This document shows positions 1-9,332 of a stretch of 64,000 nt of DNA, piece after piece. The stretch comes from Peptostreptococcaceae bacterium (GTDB lineage Bacteria > Bacillota > Clostridia > Peptostreptococcales > Peptostreptococcaceae): assembly GCA_902363255.1 (NCBI GenBank), contig CABIZO010000004.1, positions 434,001-498,000 on the forward strand, read 5' to 3'. The notes under the pieces are model-generated. The model was not told where the DNA came from and made no database searches. It saw only the letters and a program-made list of their open reading frames with translations. A program made the translations under genes and the position numbers. Positions within the stretch are counted from its first letter, which is position 1, and each line of letters begins with the position of its first letter.

Positions 1-111
1 TATGTCTAAGTAAAGAAAATCTGACAGACTTAGGTTCATTAATTCCTTTACTTTAAATCAAATAATATAATTATAAAAGTATGATGTATTAGTTGTAAGA
101 TATTTAGTTTT

Positions 112-132
112 TGTTATATAATATATATAACA
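112..132. promoter_or_regulatory. Palindromic operator, GntR autoregulation site
   Basis: Inverted repeat TGTTATATA (112-120), 3-nt spacer, TATATAACA (124-132), 26 bases upstream of the GntR start codon. The identical 9-3-9 arrangement recurs at 4116-4136 in front of the ABC exporter. YtrA-family GntR regulators bind such palindromes and repress themselves and a nearby ABC transporter. Operator function is inferred. Confidence 0.6.
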
Positions 133-158
133 TATATATTATAGTTTGGAGTGATAAA

Positions 159-548
159 ATGATATTAAATTTAGATTTTAATAGCGATGTTCCCATATAT
201 ACACAAATTAGAGAGCAAATTATAAAATCTATTGCCCGTGGCGATTTAAAAATTAATGAATCTTTACCATCTGTTAGAATAATGGCAGAAGAAATCGGAG
301 TAAATCTTCATACAGTAAATAAGTCTTACAACTTACTTAAAGATGAAGGATATATTAATATTGATAGACGAAAAGGAGCTATTGTAAATACTCTTCCTCT
401 TGCTAAAAAAGAAGATAATACAGAAAAAATAAAATCTATGCTAGAACTTTTAACTGCTGAAAGTTATCTTTTAGGCATGACTAAAGAAGAATTCTTAGAT
501 TATAGCAATGAATTTTTTAACAATTATGAGGTGAAAAACTATGAATAG
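159..548 (+). CDS. GntR family transcriptional regulator, YtrA subfamily
   Basis: A small DNA-binding repressor of 129 residues. The start is ATG 159, preceded by TTTGGAGTG; an upstream TTG in frame would add a hydrophobic tail and lacks a ribosome site. Residues about 5-70 form the GntR winged helix (PIYTQIREQI, SLPSVRIMAEEIGVNLHTVN). The short C-terminal tail, with no ligand domain, is typical of YtrA. The stop overlaps the next start by 8 bases, so the two genes are translationally coupled. YtrA-type regulators usually control ABC exporters answering cell-envelope stress, and an exporter carrying the same operator lies at 1779-4077. The effector is unknown. Confidence 0.9.
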   Translation: MILNLDFNSDVPIYTQIREQIIKSIARGDLKINESLPSVRIMAEEIGVNLHTVNKSYNLLKDEGYINIDRRKGAIVNTLPLAKKEDNTEKIKSMLELLTAESYLLGMTKEEFLDYSNEFFNNYEVKNYE

Positions 549-1647
549 TACTATAGCAGTTATTATAAATCTGCCCATATTACTACTTTTGTATTTAATA
601 ATATTTTTTACTCAAGCCTTAAGCGGAAAAAGACAGTTTTATGGAGTAAGCTTAAATAGTAATTACTTTAATAAAGGAGAATTTAAAACTTTAGATAAAA
701 AATTTAAAAGCCTTGTTACTGTAGGATTTATTATTTTTACAATAATAACATTAATTTGTATTTATTCATTTAAAGCTTATGAAATTGCCTCCATATTACC
801 CATATTAGGATTTTGTATCTATGAGTTTTGTGTATTTATTTATATTCATAATGAGGTGAAAGCTTTAAAAGAAGATTTATCTTTGGAAATAAAAGATTTG
901 GAACTAGAAAGAACTAAAGTAATCTTTGATACAGATTTTATAAATGAAAAAAATAGGATTATAAAAAAGTACTCTATATATTATTTAATACCATATATAA
1001 TTACCATAATAGTAGCTATATATGTGGCTACTCAGTATAATTCTATGCCAGATATTATACCAACTCACTGGGGACTAAGTGGTGTAGCTGATGCTCATTC
1101 AGAAAAAACACTTTTTAGTGTTTTTAGTACAGTTATTACAAGTATAGGCATGGGAATAATAATATATATTAGCTCTGTACAGTCATTAAAATCTAGAGCT
1201 AAATTAAATACAGATAACATACTAGAAAGTAAAATTGCTCACTTATATTATTTAAATAAATTTGCTATTACTTTCTTAGTACTAAACATAGGTTGCCAAG
1301 TTTTATTTATTACAATTTTAATTGCCACAGTAAATGCTAGTAATCTAAATACTTATATTATGTGGCCTACTACAATAGCTATAATTACAGTTGCTATTTA
1401 TCAAATATATTTATATTATAAATCACCTAGTAAATCTAAAACTGCTGTTTATTCAGTAGATGACGATGATAGCAACTGGATATTTGGAACATTTTATAAT
1501 AATCCAAATGATCCTTCTTTATTTGTTCAAAAAAGGTTTGGCGTTGGATGGACTGTGAATATAGGAAGTACTAAAGGAAAAATATTATTTATTTCTCCTT
1601 TTATAATAATATTAATTGCGCTTTTTATATCATTTAATAATATGTAA
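541..1647 (+). CDS. DUF1648/DUF5808 multi-pass membrane protein
   Basis: A 368-residue integral membrane protein with about seven to eight hydrophobic segments. The DUF1648 signature MPDIIPTHW lies at residues 169-177 and is followed by GLSGVADAHSEKT. The C-terminal block (WIFGTFYNNPNDPSLFVQKR) resembles DUF5808, with a last membrane helix after it. Members often sit next to YtrA-type GntR genes, as here, where the start overlaps the regulator's stop. The biochemical role is unknown; a part in sensing or protecting against envelope-active compounds is inference from gene neighbourhood. Confidence 0.8.
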   Translation: MNSTIAVIINLPILLLLYLIIFFTQALSGKRQFYGVSLNSNYFNKGEFKTLDKKFKSLVTVGFIIFTIITLICIYSFKAYEIASILPILGFCIYEFCVFIYIHNEVKALKEDLSLEIKDLELERTKVIFDTDFINEKNRIIKKYSIYYLIPYIITIIVAIYVATQYNSMPDIIPTHWGLSGVADAHSEKTLFSVFSTVITSIGMGIIIYISSVQSLKSRAKLNTDNILESKIAHLYYLNKFAITFLVLNIGCQVLFITILIATVNASNLNTYIMWPTTIAIITVAIYQIYLYYKSPSKSKTAVYSVDDDDSNWIFGTFYNNPNDPSLFVQKRFGVGWTVNIGSTKGKILFISPFIIILIALFISFNNM

Positions 1648-1690
1648 AAAAATGGAGTAATGTAAATTTAATTTACATTACTCCATTTTT
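1648..1690. terminator. Bidirectional terminator
   Basis: Perfect 17-bp inverted repeat (1651-1667 and 1671-1687) with a TTA loop, flanked by A-run and T-run. It closes the GntR operon and could also stop the ABC operon arriving from the right. Confidence 0.85.
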
Positions 1691-1778
1691 ACTATTTATT
1701 TTATTTATCTAACTATATCTCTTCCTGTGAATATACACCTCAAAAAAAATAATTGTAAGAAGTAATACTACAGACTGA

Positions 1779-3374
1779 TTAAAGATTTCTAAACATCTTA
1801 ACACCTTTAGTTTTTAATAATCCATATAAGAAGAAAATCCCCATAAGTGTTACTACATCACCTATAATTAAGAATAAATTAATATCGTTTATTTTCAATA
1901 TATAACCTATTCCACAAAGTACTGCTAAATATAATACATTTGCTATCATAGTAATTAGCACACTTGCACTTCTTTTCACTATTGCTACATCACTTGTAAA
2001 CTCAAGCTTTGGATATAATAAATTTATTAATATTCCTAAAGTTGCACTAAGTATTGACAATAATATAATAGCAATAATTATTAATGCAGTAGTTTTTATA
2101 TGAAAATCTAGCTTAAAAGATAAAGCTAAAAAAGAAATAACTGATATAGGTATGGTTAAAATTATATTTAATAAAATCTTACTTTTAAAAATATCCATTT
2201 CTTCTATTGGTGAAGATTTTAATATCCATAAATTTTTTCCCTCTAAAGAAATTGATACACTTGTTGTATTAGTCATTATTAAGCAAAATAATGTTATTCC
2301 AAGAATCTGAAGTAATATACTATCCTTTACTACATTCATCTCAAGTATTTGAGCTATTTTATCATACCCAACAAGTAATATTGCTATTGTAAAAATAGGT
2401 AACATTATCATACCTATTGAACAATTCATCACATAGATATTTGAAGATAAAAATCTTTTTGTTTCTTTTTTTAATAGTGATTTTACTGGACTAGATACTT
2501 TTAATTCTTTAAATTTATAGTTATTAGCTTTATAAGTTTCACCCAGTTTACTGTTGATTTTATTAAAATTCTTTGCAAGTAAAATTACAAATAAACCTAT
2601 AGGTACTACTGAAACTAATAAAAATATACCTAAAGATAATACATCTCCATTTTTTAATGTATCGACAAAATAGTATGCTGGAGGATATAGTTTTTGCGTA
2701 GCTTCTATAATAGAGCTGCTATTTTGTATAATAGTTGCCATTACATTTTGTAAATTAAAAGATAAAATCAGCACAATTACTACTAGTGATAAATTTAATA
2801 TAATTGACATTAAGTTACTTTTTTTAGTTCGTGCCGAGATATTAGTAATAAAAAAAGCAACTATTGAAGAAATTGTAATAGGTATTAAAGGTGATGCTAA
2901 AGTTAAAATTATTAAAAATGGAAAATATAATCCGCTAGTTTCAACTTTAAGAAAATATACAATCCCAGGAATTATTAAGAATGCTGCTGCAAATAAATAA
3001 TTACTTATTATAAGTGCCAATATTTTACTGCTTAATACAGTAGTTTCTTTTATTGGCAAACTGGCTAGCATATCATAATCTTTACTTTGAAAAATATAAG
3101 AAGACGATTTGTATAATGAAGTAAAAAATGTTGTCATACTACATCCTAATATTCCTAATATAAGAAGTAGCTCCATTTGGTTTACTTTTATTAAAAAGTC
3201 TGATAAATAAAAACATGCTACAAATCCATAAGTAGACAATATAGCTATTGTAAAAATTATTAATAAAATCATTCCTATAGCTTTCGACTTTTCCTTTATA
3301 TCAGCATATTTTAGTTTATTAATTCCACTTTCATTTATTAAATTATTTTTTATTAACAAAGCTAAATTACTCAT
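1779..3374 (-). CDS. ABC-2 type exporter permease
   Basis: A 531-residue membrane protein with about 12 hydrophobic helices, the permease of an ABC exporter. I chose ATG 3374, which has GGAG ten bases upstream, over the in-frame TTG at 3380. The start overlaps the end of the ATPase gene in the arrangement ATGAGTAA, so the two are coupled. The first third carries a typical ABC-2 motif (SKDYDMLASLPIKETTVLSSK), repeated in weaker form in the second half (LEGKNLWILKSSPIEEMDIFK), suggesting a duplicated permease architecture. The substrate cannot be told from sequence; peptide or lipid-like compounds are usual for this type. Confidence 0.85.
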   Translation of the reverse strand: MSNLALLIKNNLINESGINKLKYADIKEKSKAIGMILLIIFTIAILSTYGFVACFYLSDFLIKVNQMELLLILGILGCSMTTFFTSLYKSSSYIFQSKDYDMLASLPIKETTVLSSKILALIISNYLFAAAFLIIPGIVYFLKVETSGLYFPFLIILTLASPLIPITISSIVAFFITNISARTKKSNLMSIILNLSLVVIVLILSFNLQNVMATIIQNSSSIIEATQKLYPPAYYFVDTLKNGDVLSLGIFLLVSVVPIGLFVILLAKNFNKINSKLGETYKANNYKFKELKVSSPVKSLLKKETKRFLSSNIYVMNCSIGMIMLPIFTIAILLVGYDKIAQILEMNVVKDSILLQILGITLFCLIMTNTTSVSISLEGKNLWILKSSPIEEMDIFKSKILLNIILTIPISVISFLALSFKLDFHIKTTALIIIAIILLSILSATLGILINLLYPKLEFTSDVAIVKRSASVLITMIANVLYLAVLCGIGYILKINDINLFLIIGDVVTLMGIFFLYGLLKTKGVKMFRNL

Positions 3375-4077
3375 TATCAATCATCTCCATAAATATATTT
3401 TCAAGTGATTTGTCACCTTTTACCTTTTGAGTATCTCCAGAAGTTATTAATTTACCATCTTTTATTATTGCAATTTTATCACAGATTTTTTCTGCAACGT
3501 CTAGAACATGAGTAGAGAAAAATATGCATCCACCATTTTTACAAAACTCTTTCATTATTTCTTTTAGTGTAAAAGCTGCTTTAGGATCTAAACCTACAAA
3601 AGGCTCATCTAATATTAATATTTTGGGACTGTGTATTAATGCGGAAATAATAGCAAGCTTTTGTTTCATACCATGGGAATAAGATGATATTAAATCACCT
3701 AATGATTTATATATCTCAAATTTTTCTGAATAATACTTTATTTTATTCTCTCTTTCATTCTTAGCAACATTAAATATATCTGCTATAAAGTTAAGGTATC
3801 CTATCCCTGTTAATGCCTCATATAAGTCCGGATTATCAGGAATATATGCTATTTCTTTTTTACATTCAATAGGATATTCTTTTATAGATTTCCCATCGAT
3901 TAATATGTCACCTTCTTCAAAATTGTGTATACCAACTATAGATTTAATAGTTGTAGTTTTACCAGCACCATTATGCCCTATAAATCCAAATATCTCTCCA
4001 TTTTTTACTTCCATAGATATATTATCTATAGCTTTTTTATTTTTGTATGACTTAGATAGATTTATAATTTTTAACAT
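3367..4077 (-). CDS. ABC exporter ATP-binding protein
   Basis: A 236-residue ATPase that powers the downstream permease. Walker A is GHNGAGKT at residues 34-41, the ABC signature is SHGMKQKL, Walker B is ILILDEP, and the switch His is in FFSTH. The start is ATG 4077 behind GAGGGAG; the frame extends 20 codons upstream through the operator and is not expected to be translated. The gene is first in a two-gene operon whose promoter region carries the palindrome at 4112-4140, so repression by the GntR protein at 159-548 is likely. Confidence 0.92.
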   Translation of the reverse strand: MLKIINLSKSYKNKKAIDNISMEVKNGEIFGFIGHNGAGKTTTIKSIVGIHNFEEGDILIDGKSIKEYPIECKKEIAYIPDNPDLYEALTGIGYLNFIADIFNVAKNERENKIKYYSEKFEIYKSLGDLISSYSHGMKQKLAIISALIHSPKILILDEPFVGLDPKAAFTLKEIMKEFCKNGGCIFFSTHVLDVAEKICDKIAIIKDGKLITSGDTQKVKGDKSLENIFMEMIDNE

Positions 4078-4111
4078 TTTATCTCCCTCTTTATATATTT
4101 TATAGTTTTTA

Positions 4112-4140
4112 TATTTGTTATATATAATATATAACAAATA
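4112..4140. promoter_or_regulatory. Palindromic operator upstream of ABC exporter
   Basis: A 29-bp perfect palindrome with 14-bp arms around one central base. Its core is TGTTATATA-N3-TATATAACA (4116-4136), matching the site at 112-132 in both half-sites and spacing. It lies about 35 bases upstream of the ATPase start, a good place for a repressor site. Confidence 0.65.
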
Positions 4141-4320
4141 ATATATTCGCGCAACATTTTTATAGTATTTTTCTATTCTATATGTGAAATATTTAATTTT
4201 TTTATTTTATATAACTAAAACTTTGTACACAATATGAGTCCGTGCGCTTTTGATCCTTTAACTTTTAAACTATAATTGTAATTAAGTACAAAATTTAACA
4301 ACTAATTGGAGGAATACATA

Positions 4321-5094
4321 TTGGAATCACTTACTATTTATTTAATTGTTTGTCCTCTTGTCTTTCTTGGAGGATTTGTAGACTCGATTGCTGGCGGTGG
4401 TGGATTTATTTCCCTTCCATCTTATATGATGTCAGGATTACCTGTCCATATGGCAATTGGTACAAATAAATTAAGTTCTGGAATGGGAACTTCTTTAGCT
4501 ACATATAGATTTGCTAAAAAGGGATATATTAATCTAAAGACTGCTATCTATTGTGCTATTTGCGCTTTGATTGGGTCCATGATGGGTGCAAAAACTGCTT
4601 TGTTAATAGATGATAAAATTTTTAAGTTAATCATGCTTCTTATTTTACCTGTAACAGGCTTATATGTAATTTTTAATAAAAGCTTAGAAAGAAATAAAAA
4701 AGAATTTGATGATAATGAAGATTTTTCAAGTAAAAAAACTCTAATTATAGGCATGATTGTAGCTTTAGTTATAGGTTTTTACGATGGTTTTTATGGTCCT
4801 GGAACGGGAACATTTTTGATGATAGCATTAACCAGCCTTGCTCATATGACATTGAATGAATCTGCCGGTATTACTAAAGTTATTAATTTAACTACTAATA
4901 TAACTAGCTTATGTATTTTTCTTATAAATGGAAAAGTTATGTTCTCTGTAGGATTTACCGCTGGTCTATTCGGAATTGCAGGAAATTATGTGGGTACAAA
5001 TTTATTTTCTGATAAAGGTGTAAAAATAGTAAAGCCTATTATGCTTATTGTTTTAACTATATTTTTTATAAAACTACTTTTAGAAATAATATAA
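4321..5094 (+). CDS. TSUP (TauE/SafE) family membrane permease
   Basis: A 257-residue membrane protein of the TSUP family, which moves sulfite, organosulfonates or related anions. I chose TTG 4321, eight bases after GGAGG; a TTG at 4306 lies within the ribosome site. The two-fold repeated TSUP pattern is visible: GGFVDSIAGGGGFISLP near the N-terminus and GFYDGFYGPGTGTFLM in the second half. It is a single-gene unit closed by the terminator at 5093-5126. The exact substrate cannot be assigned. Confidence 0.85.
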   Translation: MESLTIYLIVCPLVFLGGFVDSIAGGGGFISLPSYMMSGLPVHMAIGTNKLSSGMGTSLATYRFAKKGYINLKTAIYCAICALIGSMMGAKTALLIDDKIFKLIMLLILPVTGLYVIFNKSLERNKKEFDDNEDFSSKKTLIIGMIVALVIGFYDGFYGPGTGTFLMIALTSLAHMTLNESAGITKVINLTTNITSLCIFLINGKVMFSVGFTAGLFGIAGNYVGTNLFSDKGVKIVKPIMLIVLTIFFIKLLLEII

Positions 5095-5126
5095 AAAGTT
5101 GGTGTCATTTCTGATACCAACTTTTT
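5093..5126. terminator. Bidirectional terminator
   Basis: Stem of 15 bp (5093-5107 with 5112-5126, one G-T pair), loop TTTC, A-run and T-run on the two sides. It sits between the converging TSUP and hydrolase genes. Confidence 0.85.
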
Positions 5127-5134
5127 ATATTATT

Positions 5135-6079
5135 CTATGCATATGTACATTCTTTTAATGTTTCATCTAACCAAGAAATTATATCCGTCATAACTTCTTC
5201 TTTATTTGTTTCATTTAACATTTCATGTCTTCCACCTTCGTAAAGCTTACACGAAACATTTTTCACACCTAAATTTACGTATCTATCTCTAAGTCTTAAA
5301 ACACCTTTTCCATTTTTTCCAACAGGATCTTTATCTCCAGACATTATATAAATCGGTAAATCTAATGGAACATTTTTTAAATTTTCTGCGTCTTCTACTT
5401 CTTGAAGTCCTTTTATGAAATCATAAAAGAATCCACATGTAAATAGTACACCGCAGAAAGGGTCATCTATGTATTTTTGAACTTCTTTTTCATCTCTACT
5501 TAACCAGTCAAAATCAGTTTTTGTAGGTTTAAATCCTCTATTATTTCCCCCAAAAATTAAATTATCTAATTGCTTACTTCTATGTCTTCTTCCATGTTTT
5601 TTTATTTCAGTATTTGCTATAAGTTCGCCTATTTTTAGAATTTTACCATGTCTACCATTTGAACCTGATAATACTAACCCAGCTAAATTGTCACCATATT
5701 TCATTATGTACCTTTGACTTGCAAAAGAACCCATACTATGTCCAAATAAATATATTGGCAAATGAAGATTTTCTTCTTTAATTATATTTGTAAGTATATT
5801 CATATCCTCAACTAAACATGTAAATCCCTCTTTTTCAGCTAGATATCCCACATTATCTATAGTTTTAGCTGTTACACCATGGCCTCTATGATCATTTATA
5901 TAAACTATATATCCATTTTCAGTTAACTTTTTAGCAAATCCTTCGTATCTAATAGCTGTTTCTGACATGCCATGAGCTATTTGTACTACTGCCTTTGGTT
6001 CTACAGTTTTACTAGTCCATTTATAAACATGTATATCCAGCTCTTCTTTTCCTTTAAAATAAAATTCTCTACATTCCAT
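5135..6079 (-). CDS. Alpha/beta hydrolase, lysophospholipase/monoacylglycerol lipase type
   Basis: A 314-residue cytosolic serine hydrolase of the PldB/monoglyceride lipase class. The nucleophile elbow is GHSMGS with Ser115. The oxyanion-hole motif HG lies at 36-37 and NDHRGHG at 62-68. The acid is probably Asp249 or Asp251 in SGDKDPVG and the base His285 in GGRHEML. Length and motif spacing match the family (about 270-320 residues). AGGAAA precedes the ATG. The natural substrate, probably a monoacylglycerol or lysophospholipid, is inferred from the family only. Confidence 0.85.
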   Translation of the reverse strand: MECREFYFKGKEELDIHVYKWTSKTVEPKAVVQIAHGMSETAIRYEGFAKKLTENGYIVYINDHRGHGVTAKTIDNVGYLAEKEGFTCLVEDMNILTNIIKEENLHLPIYLFGHSMGSFASQRYIMKYGDNLAGLVLSGSNGRHGKILKIGELIANTEIKKHGRRHRSKQLDNLIFGGNNRGFKPTKTDFDWLSRDEKEVQKYIDDPFCGVLFTCGFFYDFIKGLQEVEDAENLKNVPLDLPIYIMSGDKDPVGKNGKGVLRLRDRYVNLGVKNVSCKLYEGGRHEMLNETNKEEVMTDIISWLDETLKECTYA

Positions 6080-6154
6080 TGTTTTTTCCTCATAAATATA
6101 TATTTTTCTAAGTATATTAAATAATTAACATTTTAATACCCTTTTAATATTATA

Positions 6155-6292
6155 CTACTTAATAGAATAAAACACCTCAGTAAATATTCCTCCCAGTCCA
6201 TATGCGCCTGCGTCAAGATGTCCTAATCTTCTATCTACAACTATTCCACCACATTCCTTACGAGTAATATTTTCTTCTGTTTCTTTATCCAT
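6155..6292 (-). CDS. Small hypothetical protein, possibly a remnant
   Basis: A 45-codon frame starting ATG GAT AAA and ending TAG, containing GGIVVDRRLGHLDAGAYGLG. The glycine-rich, non-random composition suggests real or formerly real coding sequence. No convincing ribosome site precedes the ATG, so it may be a fragment of a longer lost gene. I do not recognise the family. It occupies most of an otherwise empty 318-base gap between the hydrolase and the YgjP-like gene. Confidence 0.4.
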   Translation of the reverse strand: MDKETEENITRKECGGIVVDRRLGHLDAGAYGLGGIFTEVFYSIK

Positions 6293-6397
6293 TTTTCTTT
6301 AATTATATTTTATTTTTTCATTTAAGAAATTCTATTTCCAATACTCTTAAATCACCAATTATATCAAAAAATCATTAATATTAATTAATTTTTAAAG

Positions 6398-7174
6398 TTA
6401 TAAAATAAGTTTATAAGAATTTTCTTTCAGCCATTTTTCACTTTTTCTAAAATCAGGTAGTATTTCACCAACTAAATTATAAAAATCCTTAGAATGATTC
6501 ATATGAACTAAGTGAGAAAATTCATGTACCAAAATATAATCTATTACATCTATCCTAGCCATAGATATTCTTGAATTAATATAAATAGTTTTTTTAGATG
6601 TACAACTTCCCCATCTTTTCTTTTGCTCTTTAATTTTTATTATATTAGGCTCTAATTCGTTCATTATAGGTCTTTCTTTTTTTAATACTTCTAGCCTTTT
6701 TATAACTATCTTTTCACTTTCTATTTTGTACCATTTTTTTAATTCATTTTTAATATATTCAGCTTCATTATTATTCGTAGTGATTGTTAAGTTTTCGTCT
6801 TCCATATTTATATAACAATAACTTTTATTATTTTGAATATTTTTATCTTCTATTATTTTTAGTTTATACTCCTTACCTAAATAGTAGAAGATTTCTCCAT
6901 TAATATATTTTCTATACTTAAAACTTTCATCCACATTTTCAAACTTATCTAATGTTTTCATGATCCAAGATGATTTTTCTTCAAGCACTTTTTTTAAAAA
7001 TGAAATGGATACAGATCTAGGACTGATTATTTCTATTTTATTTCTTGGAATTATTCTAATAGAAATGTTTTTTCTTTTTCTATACACCACATTAACATCT
7101 ATATTTTCTTCTTTATATAAGAAACTAATAGAGTTATTTTTTTTATCTAAAAGTATCTCGTATTTTTCTTTCAT
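6398..7174 (-). CDS. YgjP-like metallopeptidase domain protein (DUF45)
   Basis: A 258-residue protein with a C-terminal zincin-like core: HEFSH with His217, Glu218 and His221, and a third probable ligand at His227 (MNHSKDFY). The conserved KKRWGSCTSK block just before it is characteristic of the YgjP/SprT-like family. The N-terminal half is charged and beta-rich. ATG 7174 follows TAGGAG. Members are thought to be cytosolic zinc peptidases, often linked with restriction systems, but none is seen here. It lies 14 bases downstream of the Tet(M)-like gene and may be co-transcribed with it. Confidence 0.85.
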   Translation of the reverse strand: MKEKYEILLDKKNNSISFLYKEENIDVNVVYRKRKNISIRIIPRNKIEIISPRSVSISFLKKVLEEKSSWIMKTLDKFENVDESFKYRKYINGEIFYYLGKEYKLKIIEDKNIQNNKSYCYINMEDENLTITTNNNEAEYIKNELKKWYKIESEKIVIKRLEVLKKERPIMNELEPNIIKIKEQKKRWGSCTSKKTIYINSRISMARIDVIDYILVHEFSHLVHMNHSKDFYNLVGEILPDFRKSEKWLKENSYKLIL

Positions 7175-7188
7175 TTTTTTCTCCTAAA

Positions 7189-9174
7189 CTATATATTTAT
7201 TTCACAGTGCATATGATTTCTCACATCTTCCCCTTTTACAGTATAACTTTGACCCTTTGAACAAAATATGGAATTGGAAGTATATAGCTTATCACTATTT
7301 TTATCATAATTTCTATTTTTCAATACTTCCTCACTATTGTGACATTTATCATATCCATCATAATTAAAACTTATTCTTCCCCTTCCCTTAGTTAAGGATA
7401 TTAGCTCTAATGGATAGTCCATAAACTTGCTTACAGGACCTCTACCACTTATTATTGAATTATTATTACTAGAATCTTTTATGTCAAAGTTTCCACTCAT
7501 TTTTTGTATATCCGAGATTACCCTTCCCAAATAATCATTATCTACTTCTATCTTAAATTTATAATAAGGCTCCAGTAATATGTTTTCTACTTGCTCTAAA
7601 CCTTGTCTTAAAGCTCTAAAAGTTGCTTGTCTAAAGTCCCCACCTTCTGTGTGCTTATTATGTTCTTTTCCAGTTAAAAGCGTTATTTTCACATCTGTAA
7701 GTTCATAACCACCAAGTATACCTCTATGACTTCTTTCAAATACATGAGTCTTTACTAAATTTTGATGACCTATAGTTATATCATCTACATGAGCTAGACT
7801 TTCAAAACTTATACCATTATTTCTTTTTTCTGGCTCAATTTTTAGTACAACTTCAGCATAATGCCTTAAAGGTTCAAAGTGACCCACACCAATACATTTC
7901 TCTTTTATAGTTTCTTTATATAAAATCTCGCAGGGTCCAAAATCAACTTCTAAGCTGAATCTTTCTAAAATAACTTCTTTTAAAACTTCCAATTGGATTT
8001 TCCCCATTATATTTATTTTAATTTCCTTAAGTTCTTCACTATATGTAGGATTAAGTGATATTTCTTCCTCTCCTATAATTTTCAAATAGGAATATACATC
8101 TTTAATATTTATACTTTCATCAAATAGTATTTTTGTACTTAAAGTAGGAACAATAAAATCATTTTCTTTACTATCTATCTTAGATAGTCTCTCTTCTTCA
8201 TTACTATACACTACATAACTAGAAGGATAAGCTTCACTTAAGCCTTTTATGGCTACTATTTCTCCGGCAAAAGCTTTATCTCTTTTTATAAATTTATCAC
8301 CCTTATAAATCCTAATTTCATTAATTTTTTCTCTTAATATGTTATTTCCTCTCTTATAAGAAAGTTCATCTTTTATTTTCAGCTTACCTTCTAAAACTTT
8401 AATAAAAGTTAATTTTTGTTTATTCTCATCATTTTTTATTTTATAAACTTTTCCCAAAAGACTTTTATTCTCATCATAATTTGTTTCACTTAAAGTATCT
8501 AGACTTTCCAAAAGTATATCTACATTTTCATCATAAAGAGCAGATCCAAATATACAAGGATATATATTACAGCTAGTAAATAATGATTTAATCTTACTAA
8601 ACCATAAATCATAGTCAAAATCATCTTGCAAAAATCTTTCTAGTAGTTCTTCATCTCTTTCCGCGATAAATTCTATTAAATCTTCACTCATACTACTATT
8701 CAATTTATTTGTAAAATCAAAAATATCTTTGGATAAATTTTCCTTTAAATTTATATTAATATCTTCTTTATCTGATATATGTCTATCCATCTTATTTACA
8801 AAAATTATAGTTGGAATATTATGTGCCCTTAAATAATTAAAAATAGTTTCACTGTGAGATTGAACTTTCTCCACACCACTTACAATTAAAATAGCATAAT
8901 CTAACATCTTTAGACTTCTTTCCATCTCTGGACTAAAGTCCACATGTCCCGGTGTGTCTATTAAATAGTAATTTGAGCCTTTGTAGTTAAAGTATCCTTC
9001 CTTAGAAAATACAGTAATACCCCTTTGTCTTTCTATAACATTATTATCAAAGAATGAATCTTTATGATCCACCCTCCCTCTTTTTCTTATGGAATTTGTA
9101 TGAAAAAGTATTTGTTCACATAAAGTAGTTTTTCCACTATCCACATGAGCTAAAATACCTATTATTTTATTCAT
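7189..9174 (-). CDS. Tet(M)-like ribosomal protection/translation factor GTPase
   Basis: A 661-residue EF-G-like GTPase related to tetracycline ribosomal protection proteins, which displace tetracycline from the 30S A site. The P-loop is HVDSGKTT (10-17), switch I holds ERQRGITV (48-55), G3 is DTPGHVDF (73-80) and G4 is NKMD (127-130). Domain IV shows GVGHFEPLRHYAEV and the late region LLTGKEHNKHTEGGDFRQA, as in Tet proteins. I chose ATG 9174 after GAGGTG; an ATG at 9186 overlaps that site. It is too divergent for me to name a tet allele; a chromosomal paralogue with another inducer is possible. Confidence 0.85.
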   Translation of the reverse strand: MNKIIGILAHVDSGKTTLCEQILFHTNSIRKRGRVDHKDSFFDNNVIERQRGITVFSKEGYFNYKGSNYYLIDTPGHVDFSPEMERSLKMLDYAILIVSGVEKVQSHSETIFNYLRAHNIPTIIFVNKMDRHISDKEDININLKENLSKDIFDFTNKLNSSMSEDLIEFIAERDEELLERFLQDDFDYDLWFSKIKSLFTSCNIYPCIFGSALYDENVDILLESLDTLSETNYDENKSLLGKVYKIKNDENKQKLTFIKVLEGKLKIKDELSYKRGNNILREKINEIRIYKGDKFIKRDKAFAGEIVAIKGLSEAYPSSYVVYSNEEERLSKIDSKENDFIVPTLSTKILFDESINIKDVYSYLKIIGEEEISLNPTYSEELKEIKINIMGKIQLEVLKEVILERFSLEVDFGPCEILYKETIKEKCIGVGHFEPLRHYAEVVLKIEPEKRNNGISFESLAHVDDITIGHQNLVKTHVFERSHRGILGGYELTDVKITLLTGKEHNKHTEGGDFRQATFRALRQGLEQVENILLEPYYKFKIEVDNDYLGRVISDIQKMSGNFDIKDSSNNNSIISGRGPVSKFMDYPLELISLTKGRGRISFNYDGYDKCHNSEEVLKNRNYDKNSDKLYTSNSIFCSKGQSYTVKGEDVRNHMHCEINI

Positions 9175-9251
9175 CTTACACCTCATTTAGTCATAATTTA
9201 TAAACTTATCTTATCATATTACATAACTGTTTGTAAGATGAATTCCACGCA

Positions 9252-9283
9252 AAAAAGATGAACCAAATTTAGTTCATCTTTTT
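9252..9283. terminator. Intrinsic hairpin between divergent genes, candidate attenuator
   Basis: Twelve-bp perfect stem (9252-9263 with 9272-9283), 8-base loop, T-run on both strands. It is about 80 bases upstream of the Tet(M)-like gene and between divergently transcribed genes, where a plain terminator is unexpected. On the minus strand the segment TTCATCTT is repeated at 9242-9235, giving AAGATGAA of the hairpin an alternative pairing partner. Attenuation control, as known for tet(M), is an inference. Confidence 0.6.
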
Positions 9284-9297
9284 ATTCTGTATTTCCA

Positions 9298-9326
9298 TTG
9301 ACAAATTCAAAAATTTTATTTATATT
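9298..9326 (+). promoter_or_regulatory. Sigma-A promoter for AraC gene
   Basis: TTGACA (9298-9303), 17-bp spacer, TATATT (9321-9326). The predicted start of transcription near 9333 leaves a leader of roughly 120 bases before the AraC-family gene. Confidence 0.6.
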
Positions 9327-9332
9327 ATATAC

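Noticed and set aside
7189..9174. Naming the GTPase tet(M) or tetB(P)
   Set aside because: Motifs fit the ribosome-protection class, but length and loop sequences differ and no alignment could be run; resistance is not claimed.
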